Shown: piece by piece, positions 1 to 5,507 of the stretch
Layout: every line of letters begins with the position of its first letter
Position numbering within the stretch: position 1 is the stretch's first letter
Source: DASSLY01 sp035689185
GTDB taxonomy: Bacteria; Actinomycetota; Actinomycetes; Actinomycetales; Dermatophilaceae
Length of the DNA: 14,356 bases
Direction: 5' to 3'
NCBI GenBank assembly: GCA_035689185.1
Contig: DASSLY010000019.1
Coordinates: forward strand, 1 to 14,356
Notes under the pieces: model-generated
Seen by the model: the letters and a program-made list of their open reading frames with translations, nothing else
The model's database searches: none
Told to the model about the DNA's origin: nothing
Translations under genes and position numbers: made by a program

Positions 1-218
1 GGCGCGGCGCGTCGATCGAGGCCACCGCGGCCGGCAGCTGGGACTGGGTCGAGGCCGCCACCGATGCGAACCCCGACGACCCGTGCCAGACCTCGGGCCC
101 GCAGTCCGAGCCCATCGGGGTCGACGTCGTGGCCGCCCGCCAGGAGGCCACCGTGACCGTGACCAACACCCTGCCGGCCGTCGCGCCCCTGGTGGTGACC
201 CCTCGCTTCACGGGCTGA
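1..218 (+). CDS. C-terminal fragment of a putative secreted/surface protein (5' end outside window)
   Basis: An open frame enters from the left edge and ends at TGA 216-218, leaving 71 residues. Third codon positions are nearly all G or C, as expected for a real gene in this genome. The fragment is acidic and beta-prone. Residues about 46-54 read ATVTVTNTL, a strand pattern common at the end of prealbumin-like or Ig-like repeats (DUF5979-type) in actinobacterial surface proteins. The C-terminus, VVTPRFTG, has no LPXTG motif and no membrane segment, so the protein would be released or held by another part of the chain. Its cellular role cannot be named from this piece. It lies upstream of tRNA-Trp on the same strand, 71 bases away, and I see no clear terminator between them. 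Confidence 0.55.
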   Translation, partial: RGASIEATAAGSWDWVEAATDANPDDPCQTSGPQSEPIGVDVVAARQEATVTVTNTLPAVAPLVVTPRFTG

Positions 219-258
219 GGCACGGGTCCTCGCCTGCGAGCGGATCGCCGACCACTGC

Positions 259-264
259 TATCCT
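259..264 (+). promoter_or_regulatory. Possible -10 element of the tRNA-Trp promoter
   Basis: TATCCT fits the actinobacterial -10 pattern TAnnnT and lies 25 bases before the mature tRNA 5' end, which suits a short leader removed by RNase P. No convincing -35 hexamer is visible at the expected position near 236-241, so the call is weak. Confidence 0.35.
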
Positions 265-289
265 GGCCGTCCGGCCCGACCGCGCCCGG

Positions 290-362
290 AGGGCAGTAGC
301 TCAATTGGTAGAGCACCGGTCTCCAAAACCGGCGGTTGGGGGTTCGAGTCCCTCCTGCCCTG
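290..362 (+). tRNA. trpT: tRNA-Trp (anticodon CCA)
   Basis: The sequence folds as a complete 73-nt cloverleaf. The acceptor stem pairs AGGGCAG (290-296) with CTGCCCT (355-361). The anticodon arm pairs CCGGT (316-320) with ACCGG (328-332), leaving a 7-nt loop with anticodon CCA at 323-325. The T arm carries GGTTCGAGTCC. The discriminator base is G362, as expected for tryptophan tRNAs. The 3' CCA is not encoded, so it must be added by the CCA enzyme. tRNA-Trp immediately before secE-nusG is a common arrangement in bacteria, and the 51-nt gap to secE suggests one primary transcript. Confidence 0.97.
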
Positions 363-413
363 CTGATGGCGACCCACCACCCGGCACCAGCAGAACGGCG
401 AGACGAGGACACC

Positions 414-686
414 GTGACCGACACGAGCACGACCGGCACCCGCGACTCCGGGCACGTCGATCGTGAGCGTCCGCGGCGCGGCAACCTGTTCAGTCGGATG
501 TTCGGGACCATCGCCCTGTTCGTCAACCAGATCCTGGACGAGCTTCGCAAGGTCGTGCGACCGACGAGGCAGGAGCTGCTGACCTACACCTCGGTGGTCA
601 TCGTCTTCGTCACGATTGTCATGTTGTTCGTCTTCGGGCTGGACAACGCCTTCACCCGGCTGGTCCTGTGGGTCTTCGGCGGGTAG
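414..686 (+). CDS. secE: Preprotein translocase subunit SecE
   Basis: SecE is the small clamp subunit of the SecYEG protein-export channel in the cytoplasmic membrane. The 90-residue product has a polar N-terminal tail (residues 1-30), then the conserved amphipathic segment with ILDELRKVVRPTRQELLTYT (about 40-59), then one hydrophobic membrane helix (about 59-77). This single-helix form is usual in actinobacteria; proteobacterial SecE often has three helices. I chose GTG 414 because AGGA lies about 6 bases upstream. In-frame ATG codons at 336 and 366 lie inside or 3 bases after the tRNA and have no ribosome-binding site. nusG starts 55 bases downstream, the classic secE-nusG pairing. Confidence 0.95.
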   Translation: MTDTSTTGTRDSGHVDRERPRRGNLFSRMFGTIALFVNQILDELRKVVRPTRQELLTYTSVVIVFVTIVMLFVFGLDNAFTRLVLWVFGG

Positions 687-741
687 CCGGGGAGCCGCCG
701 CACCAACCGAGCAGCACACCTACGGAAGAGGTTCACCAGTC

Positions 742-1485
742 GTGTCCGAGCAGTCCACCACGTCCGCCGTCGACCTCGAGCACTACCTCGGGCACGACAT
801 CGAGGACCAGCGTGCCGACGACCTCGACCCCGCAACCGACGAGCAGGTCGGCAAGTCCGTGGAGCAGCCGGTCGCGGAGGAGGTCCTCGACCCGGTCGAG
901 GAGTTCAAGCGCACCCTGCGGATGCAGGAGGGGGACTGGTATGTCGTCCACTCCTACGCCGGCTACGAGAACCGGGTGAAGGCCAACCTGGAGACCCGGG
1001 TCACCTCGCTCAACATGGAGCCCTACATCTTCCAGGTGGAGGTGCCCATGGAAGACGTCATCGAGATCAAGAACGGCCAGCGCAAGCAGGTCCGCCGGGT
1101 TCGCATGCCCGGCTACGTGCTGGTCCGGATGGACCTCACCGACGAGAGCTGGGGGGCCGTGCGGCACACCCCGGGCGTGACCGGCTTCGTCGGGCACACG
1201 CACCAGCCGGTGCCGCTGAACGCCGACGAGGTCTTCACCATGCTGGCCCCCCAACTGCGTGGCCAGGCCGACGTCGCCGGCCCGGCCACGGTGAAAGGCG
1301 CCGAGGTCAAGCTCGTCGACTTCGAGGTGGGGGAGTCCGTCACCGTCATGGAAGGCCCGTTCGAGACCCTTCCCGCGACCATCTCCGAGATCAACCCGGA
1401 AAGCCAGAAGCTCAAGGTGCTGGTGTCGATCTTCGGCCGGGAGACCCCGGTCGAGCTGTCGTTCAACCAGGTCGCCAAGATCTGA
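742..1485 (+). CDS. nusG: Transcription termination/antitermination factor NusG
   Basis: NusG binds the clamp of RNA polymerase and links it to Rho or to the ribosome through S10. The product has 247 residues. Residues 1-60 form an acidic, probably disordered extension typical of actinobacterial NusG. The NGN domain spans about 64-172, beginning WYVVHSYAGYENRVK and containing RMPGYVLVRM at 121-130. The KOW domain spans about 194-247, with FEVGESVTVMEGPFE. The GTG start at 742 is supported by a purine-rich GGAAGAGG at 724-731 and matches the family N-terminus; upstream in-frame codons overlap secE. rplK begins 30 bases after the stop, so nusG and the L11 gene are probably co-transcribed. Confidence 0.96.
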   Translation: MSEQSTTSAVDLEHYLGHDIEDQRADDLDPATDEQVGKSVEQPVAEEVLDPVEEFKRTLRMQEGDWYVVHSYAGYENRVKANLETRVTSLNMEPYIFQVEVPMEDVIEIKNGQRKQVRRVRMPGYVLVRMDLTDESWGAVRHTPGVTGFVGHTHQPVPLNADEVFTMLAPQLRGQADVAGPATVKGAEVKLVDFEVGESVTVMEGPFETLPATISEINPESQKLKVLVSIFGRETPVELSFNQVAKI

Positions 1486-1515
1486 CCGTCGTTTAGCGAA
1501 GGACCCGAGAAGCAG

Positions 1516-1947
1516 ATGCCCCCCAAGAAGAAGAAGATCGCCGGCTTCGTCAAGCTGCAGATCCAGGCCGGTGCGGCGACGCCGGCACCGCCCGTCGGCC
1601 CCGCACTGGGCCAGCACGGCGTGAACATCATGGAGTTCGTCAAGGCGTACAACGCCGCGACGGAAGCCCAGCGCGGCAACGTCATCCCGGTCGAGATCAC
1701 GGTGTACGAAGACCGCTCGTTCACCTTCGTCACCAAGACCCCGCCGGCCGCGGAGCTGATCAAGAAGGCTGCCGGCGTGGCCAAGGGCTCCGGCGAGCCG
1801 CACAAGACCAAGGTTGCCCGGCTCACCGCCGACCAGGTCCGCGAGATCGCGGCGGTCAAGATGGAGGACCTGAACGCCAACGACTTGGAGGCGGCCAGCA
1901 AGATCATTGCCGGGACCGCCCGGTCGATGGGCATCACCACCGAGTAG
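1516..1947 (+). CDS. rplK: 50S ribosomal protein L11 (uL11)
   Basis: L11 sits at the base of the L7/L12 stalk on 23S rRNA and takes part in factor GTPase activation and in RelA-dependent stringent signalling. The 143-residue product has normal length. The N-terminal domain (about 8-72) carries the proline-rich helix region PAPPVGPALGQHGVNI at 23-38, where thiostrepton binds with rRNA; those prolines are intact. The C-terminal rRNA-binding domain (about 76-143) includes SGEPHKTKVARLT and the final ARSMGI motif. The ATG at 1516 follows AAGGA (1499-1503) at a slightly long spacing of 12 bases. A large inverted repeat begins 9 bases after the stop codon. Confidence 0.98.
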   Translation: MPPKKKKIAGFVKLQIQAGAATPAPPVGPALGQHGVNIMEFVKAYNAATEAQRGNVIPVEITVYEDRSFTFVTKTPPAAELIKKAAGVAKGSGEPHKTKVARLTADQVREIAAVKMEDLNANDLEAASKIIAGTARSMGITTE

Positions 1948-1955
1948 CACCAACG

Positions 1956-2022
1956 GGTATGCCGGGAAGCTCACCGCCGCGGGCGGCGAGCCCACTCGCC
2001 CTGGCGGGCAACCCGGCATACC
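1956..2022. repeat. GTATGCCG-family inverted repeat, copy 1 (rplK-rplA gap)
   Basis: The perfect 11-bp arms GGTATGCCGGG (1956-1966) and CCCGGCATACC (2012-2022) enclose 45 bases. Inside is a second hairpin: CTC (1970-1972) pairs with GAG (1988-1990) and CCGCC (1974-1978) with GGCGG (1982-1986), with one A/C mismatch between them and a 3-nt loop. A smaller stem may form at 1997-2006. The folded RNA would be a branched structure rather than a simple terminator, and no T-run follows. It lies inside the rplK-rplA unit, so full termination is unlikely; partial attenuation, RNA processing or a dispersed repeat are the alternatives. Confidence 0.85.
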
Positions 2023-2088
2023 GGCAGTGGTAGGGCGCAGCGCCGCCCGAGAGCACCACGACTCCAGTTCGACACCACAGGAGCAGTC

Positions 2089-2805
2089 ATGAAGCGCAGC
2101 AAGTCCTACCGCGCCGCCGCGGAGAAGATCGACGCCGGGCGGTTCTACCCCCCGCTGGAGGCGGTCCGGCTGGCCCGGGAGACCTCGTCCACCAAGTACG
2201 ACGCCACCGTTGAGGTCGCCCTGCGGCTGGGCGTCGACCCACGCAAGGCCGACCAGATGGTCCGCGGCACGGTCAACCTGCCGCACGGCACAGGTAAGAC
2301 CGCCCGGGTCTTGGTCTTCGCCACCGGTGACCGTGCCGCGCAAGCCCAGGCTGCCGGCGCGGACTACGTGGGGTCCGACGACCTGATCGAGCGGATTACC
2401 GGGGGTTGGCTGGAGTTCGACGCCGTCGTGGCCACCCCGGACCTGATGGGCAAGGTCGGCCGGCTGGGCAAGGTACTCGGCCCGCGAGGGCTGATGCCCA
2501 ACCCCAAGACCGGCACCGTGACCATGGACGTGGCCAAGGCGGTCACCGAGATCAAGGGCGGCAAAATCGAGTTCCGCGTCGACAAGCACGCGAACCTGCA
2601 CTTCATCATCGGCAAGACCTCGTTCACCGACAAGGCGCTGGTGGAGAACTACGGGGCGGCGATGGAGGAGATCTTGCGGCTGAAGCCGGCCGCGTCGAAG
2701 GGCCGCTACGTGCTCAAGGCCACCATGGCCACCACCATGGGCCCCGGGATCGCGGTCGACGCCACCCGCACCCGCAACCTGCTGGCGGAGGACGAGTCCG
2801 CCTGA
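2089..2805 (+). CDS. rplA: 50S ribosomal protein L1 (uL1)
   Basis: L1 forms the mobile L1 stalk on the 50S subunit, helps release E-site tRNA, and in many bacteria represses its own mRNA. The 238-residue product is full length. It has the two-domain L1 pattern: domain I residues flank a central insertion, with GTVNLPHGTGKTARVLVFA at about 60-80 and the conserved LMGKVGRLGKVLGPRGLMPNPKTGTV segment at about 119-144, which contacts rRNA and mRNA. The start ATG 2089 follows AGGAG (2079-2083). The 141-base gap from rplK is longer than usual because it holds the inverted repeat. A possible L1 operator was not located. Confidence 0.98.
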   Translation: MKRSKSYRAAAEKIDAGRFYPPLEAVRLARETSSTKYDATVEVALRLGVDPRKADQMVRGTVNLPHGTGKTARVLVFATGDRAAQAQAAGADYVGSDDLIERITGGWLEFDAVVATPDLMGKVGRLGKVLGPRGLMPNPKTGTVTMDVAKAVTEIKGGKIEFRVDKHANLHFIIGKTSFTDKALVENYGAAMEEILRLKPAASKGRYVLKATMATTMGPGIAVDATRTRNLLAEDESA

Positions 2806-2837
2806 CCAGTCCCAGCGACCCCGTTGCGCGGGCGCTT

Positions 2838-2867
2838 TTGACCGTGGCCGGCTCGGCCACGTAACCT
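2838..2867 (+). promoter_or_regulatory. rplJ-rplL promoter with palindromic spacer
   Basis: TTGACC (2838-2843) and TAACCT (2862-2867), separated by 18 bases, form a good housekeeping sigma-factor promoter about 200 bases before rplJ. The spacer is almost entirely a perfect 8-bp dyad, CGTGGCCG (2843-2850) and CGGCCACG (2854-2861), with a 3-bp centre. In RNA from rplA the same dyad could act as a hairpin terminator, since a pyrimidine-rich stretch ACCTTTCCCC follows. Start of transcription is expected near 2874. Confidence 0.7.
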
Positions 2868-2939
2868 TTCCCCGACCCAAGACCGCCGGTTGGATCGCGC
2901 CTGCCCCTCAGGTGCGACCCGAAGGTTCCGCGAGCAGCG

Positions 2940-3069
2940 GGCGACCAGCGCAGGCACCGTGAGCACCCGGCATACACGTTCGTATGCCATGAGTCCCCGC
3001 GCCCTGCGCTGGGGCTCTCCTGTTGTGCGGATCCTTACGGGCCGGTGGCTAACCGCACGAAGGGAGCCC
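2940..3069 (+). promoter_or_regulatory. Ribosomal protein L10 leader (autoregulatory mRNA element)
   Basis: The rplJ 5' leader folds in the manner of the L10 leader family, which binds the L10(L12)4 complex to repress its own synthesis. A perfect 10-bp helix pairs CCAGCGCAGG (2945-2954) with CCTGCGCTGG (3003-3012). It carries an internal loop with GTGAGCAC and ATGAGTC, which could form the kink-turn, and an apical hairpin GGCATAC (2969-2975) with GTATGCC (2982-2988). Downstream, GGGCTCTC (3012-3019) pairs with GGGAGCCC (3062-3069, one G-U) and TTGTGCGG (3023-3030) pairs with CCGCACGA (3053-3060, one G-U). That second fold covers the rplJ Shine-Dalgarno sequence GAAGGGAG (3059-3066). Confidence 0.75.
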
Positions 3070-3074
3070 GCGAC

Positions 3075-3812
3075 GTGGCCAAGGCCGACAAGGGTGCCGC
3101 CATCGCCGAGCTGACCGACCGCTTCCGGACCTCGGGCGCGGCGGTGCTCACCGAGTACCGCGGCCTGACCGTCAAGCAGCTCGGTGAGCTGCGCGGCAGC
3201 ATCCGCGCGCACGCGACCTTCGCGGTCGTGAAGAACACCCTGACCGAGATCGCGGCCCGCGACGCCGGGGTGACCGCCTTTGACGGGATGCTGGCCGGAC
3301 CGTCGGCCATCGCTTTCGTCACCGGTGACCCGGTGGAGACCGCCAAGGGGCTGCGCGACTTCGCCAGGGCGCACCCGTTGCTGGTCATCAAGGGTGGCGT
3401 GCTGGACGGCAAGGCGCTGACCCCGGCCGAGATCACCCGACTTGCTGACCTGGAGTCCCGCGAGGTGCTGCTGGCCAAGCTGGCCGGCGCGATGAACGCC
3501 TCGCTGTCCAAGGCGGTCTACCTGTTCGCGGCGCCGCTGTCGCAGACGGCCCGGCTGGTCGAGGCGCTGCGCGCCAAGGTCGAGGAGCAGGGCGGGGTGC
3601 CGGTCGCCGACGCCGGGGGCGAGTCGGCCGACTCCGCCGACACTCAGGACGCCCCGGGCGACACTGCCGATTCCGCCGGGACTCAGGACGCCCCGGGCAA
3701 CTCCGCCGACCCTGCCGACTCCGCGGGCACTCAGGACGCCGCGACCGACTCTGCCGACTCCGCCGACTCCGCCGGGTCTCAGGACGCCCCGGCCGATACC
3801 CCCGCGGTCTGA
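3075..3812 (+). CDS. rplJ: 50S ribosomal protein L10 (uL10) with an acidic repetitive C-terminal tail
   Basis: L10 anchors L7/L12 dimers to the ribosomal stalk. The 245-residue product is about 70 residues longer than typical bacterial L10. Residues 1-172 are canonical, with LTEYRGLTVKQLGELR (25-40), VVKNTL (51-56), LADLESREVLLAKLAGAM (123-140) and the C-terminal helix that docks L12 (about 148-172). Residues 175-245 form a low-complexity tail of Asp, Ser, Ala, Thr, Gly and Pro with about 15 Asp, no Lys or Arg, and four copies of T/S-Q-D-A at residues 190, 203, 219 and 235. GTG 3075 was chosen because GAAGGGAG precedes it by 8 bases and MAKADK matches relatives; an upstream GTG at 3045 is buried in the leader fold. 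The tail's function is unknown. Confidence 0.96.
   Translation: MAKADKGAAIAELTDRFRTSGAAVLTEYRGLTVKQLGELRGSIRAHATFAVVKNTLTEIAARDAGVTAFDGMLAGPSAIAFVTGDPVETAKGLRDFARAHPLLVIKGGVLDGKALTPAEITRLADLESREVLLAKLAGAMNASLSKAVYLFAAPLSQTARLVEALRAKVEEQGGVPVADAGGESADSADTQDAPGDTADSAGTQDAPGNSADPADSAGTQDAATDSADSADSAGSQDAPADTPAV
3642..3788 (+). repeat. Degenerate in-frame tandem repeat encoding the L10 tail
   Basis: The 12-mer ACTCAGGACGCC starts at 3642, 3681 and 3729, with a one-base variant TCTCAGGACGCC at 3777. The periods are 39, 48 and 48 bases, all multiples of three, so repeat gain or loss keeps the rplJ frame. Between the 12-mers lie shorter GACTCCGCC and GACTCTGCC units encoding Asp-Ser-Ala. This looks like expansion by slippage or unequal recombination. 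Confidence 0.85.
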
Positions 3813-3860
3813 CCGCAACTGTCAACCCGTTCCACCTGATCGAAGGAAGGACCGCCAGCC

Positions 3861-4253
3861 ATGGCCAAGCTCAGCACCGACGAGCTGCTCGACGCGTTCA
3901 AGGAGATGACGCTGCTCGAGCTCTCGGAGTTCGTGAAGTCGTTCGAGGACACCTTCGGAGTCACCGCTGCCGCGCCGGTCGCGGTCGGCGCCCCGGCCGC
4001 AGCCGGCGGTGGCGCCGCTGCCGCCCCCGAGGTCGAGGAGCAGGACGAGTTCGACGTCGTCCTCGAGGCGGCCGGCGACAAGAAGATCCAGGTCATCAAG
4101 GAGGTGCGCACGCTGACCAGCCTGGGCCTGAAGGAGGCCAAGGATCTGGTCGACGGTGCGCCCAAGCCGGTCCTGGAGAAGGTCGCCAAGGACGTGGCCG
4201 ACAAGGCAAAGGAGCAGCTGGAGGCTGCCGGCGCCAAGGTCACGTTGAAGTGA
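3861..4253 (+). CDS. rplL: 50S ribosomal protein L7/L12 (bL12)
   Basis: L7/L12 forms the flexible stalk dimers that recruit and stimulate translation GTPases such as EF-Tu and EF-G. The 130-residue product has normal length. The N-terminal dimerisation and L10-binding domain is residues 1-33, the Ala/Gly/Pro hinge 34-58, and the C-terminal factor-binding domain 61-130 with GLKEAKDLVDGAPKPV at 89-104. A strong GAAGGAAGGA lies 10 bases before ATG 3861. It begins 48 bases after rplJ and shares its promoter and L10-mediated control. L12 is needed in four to six copies per ribosome, so extra translation from this strong site is expected. Confidence 0.98.
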   Translation: MAKLSTDELLDAFKEMTLLELSEFVKSFEDTFGVTAAAPVAVGAPAAAGGGAAAAPEVEEQDEFDVVLEAAGDKKIQVIKEVRTLTSLGLKEAKDLVDGAPKPVLEKVAKDVADKAKEQLEAAGAKVTLK

Positions 4254-4257
4254 CGCC

Positions 4258-4278
4258 GTCCCGGTGACTCACCGGGAC
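4258..4278 (+). terminator. First rplL terminator hairpin
   Basis: GTCCCGGTG (4258-4266) pairs perfectly with CACCGGGAC (4270-4278) across a 3-nt loop, starting 4 bases after the rplL stop. As DNA it is a 10-bp palindrome around a single centre base. No T-tract follows, as is common for actinobacterial terminators. Confidence 0.75.
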
Positions 4279-4293
4279 CACCCAGCACGGTCT

Positions 4294-4330
4294 GACGGCC
4301 GGTGCGGACCCGAGGTCCGGACCGGCCGTC
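4294..4330 (+). terminator. Second rplL terminator hairpin
   Basis: GACGGCCGGT (4294-4303) pairs with ACCGGCCGTC (4321-4330). After one mismatch, the stem continues with CGGACC (4305-4310) and GGTCCG (4314-4319), closed by a 3-nt loop. The stem totals 16 bp and is followed by GTCGTC. With the preceding hairpin it forms a tandem terminator, which fits rplL being the end of its transcript rather than reading into rpoB. Confidence 0.8.
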
Positions 4331-4612
4331 GTCGTCTCCGAGGGCTGGCGTCCTACCTGGCGGAGGTCCCGCAGAGGTTTGCGACTCTGTCGGCCCCGGC
4401 GGCGCTCCGCGCTGGTCGGTGCGAGGCGCGCGCCGCTGCTGGCGGCGTCTCAGCCGGCGGCTGGAAGGGACGAGGTCGTCACGGCGCCCCATGCGGGTTC
4501 GCCGGGCCGACTGAGGGTCGACCCGGGGTTGGCCCGGCGGTGCCGGGTTTGGCCGTGGTGAGGCGGTCGAGCTGAGCGACCGGGGACGAAAACGTTCCGG
4601 CGCGGCGGCGGG
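4331..4612. other. Convergent intergenic region without a gene
   Basis: This 282-base stretch lies between the rplL terminators and the 3' end of the minus-strand pair. Open frames here have poor starts and no family likeness. The clearest element is a short hairpin, CCCGGC (4533-4538) with GCCGGG (4542-4547), flanked on the plus strand by TTT. It could end either the plus-strand transcript or the minus-strand operon, which stops 66 bases to its right. A perfect 10-bp palindrome GGGTCGACCC lies at 4515-4524. I see nothing else definite. Confidence 0.5.
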
Positions 4613-5035
4613 TCAGGCTGGATGGTGGTGCTCGGCCGCGCTGATTCGGCGGCCGGACATCTGGCTCGCCTCAAGGCGCACCCAGGCAGCCCGCTCTCCC
4701 GGAGCCCAGGGTTCCAGGGCGGTCCGGCGCAGCCGAGCGACGTCGGCGTCGTCCGTGACCTCACGTGCCATTCCCCGCACCAGAACGCTCCACCCGGTGC
4801 GGCTCGCCTGGTTCATGGCGTCCACCTCGAAAGCCACCGCGGCACCGAGCACGCCTGCGGCGACCGCGCCCTCCTTGCCCAGCCGGAAGACGACGGTGCC
4901 GCCCTCGACCACGTAGTTGATCGGGACCGCCGAAGGGCAGCCGTTCTCGACATAGGCAACCCGGCCCAGGTGGTGTTGCGCCAAGAGGTCGGCGCATTCC
5001 TTCTCGGTCAGGCGCTCGAGCTGGCGCTCCGTCAT
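4613..5035 (-). CDS. Pyridoxamine 5'-phosphate oxidase-like FMN-binding split-barrel protein (second gene of pair)
   Basis: The 140-residue product matches the Pyridox_ox_2 type (PF12900) of small split-barrel proteins, which usually bind FMN or F420 at a dimer interface; the substrate cannot be read from sequence. Visible family features are LGRVAYVENGCPSAVPINYVV (about 23-43), GGTVVFRL (45-52), VAFEVDAM (67-74), GWSVLVRGMAREV (81-93) and a terminal SGRR (127-130). The family's usual FRT..G.KL stretch is FRLGKEGAVAAG here, so cofactor contacts may differ. Its ATG overlaps the upstream gene's TGA in an ATGA junction (5032-5035), implying translational coupling. It lies antisense to its ribosomal and RNA polymerase neighbours. 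The name is reliable at fold level only. Confidence 0.85.
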   Translation of the reverse strand: MTERQLERLTEKECADLLAQHHLGRVAYVENGCPSAVPINYVVEGGTVVFRLGKEGAVAAGVLGAAVAFEVDAMNQASRTGWSVLVRGMAREVTDDADVARLRRTALEPWAPGERAAWVRLEASQMSGRRISAAEHHHPA

Positions 5036-5472
5036 GACCGCACCCCACCAGCCACGGCGAACCGCCGACCGGTCAGGTTGTCCGGCGCCAGCCGGACGAA
5101 GCGGGGCTTCGGCGCGTTGTGCCACGGCAGGACCGGCAACTGGAGCGCCGCCAACGCCTCGTCGGCGGACAGGATCTCCCGGGCCGTTCCTTTGGCGACC
5201 ACGCTCCACGCCGTGGCGGTGACCAGGTCGTACCCGTCGACCTCGAAGGCGACGGGGCGGCCCAGGCAGCCCGACAGCTTGGTTCCAGCGGCCGTTCGGA
5301 ACACCACGCTGCCGTGGTCGACGACGTGGTTCACCGGGAAGATCTCCGGCTGACCGTCGACTGTCACTGCCAGCCGGCCGACCGGCGACTCCCGCATCAA
5401 CGCCCAGCACTCGGACACCGACAGCTCGGCCATCAGCGGCGGGCCCTCGTGCTCGCTTCCGTGCGCAGCCAT
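5032..5472 (-). CDS. Pyridoxamine 5'-phosphate oxidase-like FMN-binding split-barrel protein (first gene of pair)
   Basis: The predicted 146-residue protein is a paralogue of the gene that follows it. Shared landmarks are VGRLAVTVDGQPEIFPVNHVV, GSVVFRTAAGTKL, RPVAFEVDGYD, AWSVVAKGTAREI and a final LTGRR. It retains the family-typical FRT..GTKL stretch but has AWSV where many relatives have GWSV. The start is uncertain. ATG 5472 has GGAGGA 13 bases upstream; ATG 5433 (MAELSVSE, 133 residues) has GAGGG 10 bases upstream and begins where the conserved domain begins. A DosR-like palindrome lies about 43 bases before ATG 5472, suggesting control by hypoxia or redox stress. Relatives of this fold occur in mycobacterial DosR regulons. 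The substrate is unknown. Confidence 0.83.
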   Translation of the reverse strand: MAAHGSEHEGPPLMAELSVSECWALMRESPVGRLAVTVDGQPEIFPVNHVVDHGSVVFRTAAGTKLSGCLGRPVAFEVDGYDLVTATAWSVVAKGTAREILSADEALAALQLPVLPWHNAPKPRFVRLAPDNLTGRRFAVAGGVRS

Positions 5473-5507
5473 GCACCCACGGTCGTCCTCCGCGCCGTGC
5501 TGCACAA

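Noticed and set aside
336..413. Earlier in-frame starts for secE (ATG 336 and ATG 366)
   Set aside because: The first is inside the tRNA and the second begins 3 bases after it; neither has a ribosome-binding site, while GTG 414 does.
733..2880. Very long antisense open frames opposite nusG-rplA, and similar ones opposite rpoB (6107-9358) and rpoC (9219-13121)
   Set aside because: They are by-products of GC-rich codon use on the plus strand; their products are compositionally odd, match no family I know, and the plus-strand genes are certain.
3045..3074. Upstream GTG 3045 as the rplJ start
   Set aside because: It has no ribosome-binding site and lies inside the predicted leader fold; GTG 3075 has GAAGGGAG and gives the family N-terminus.
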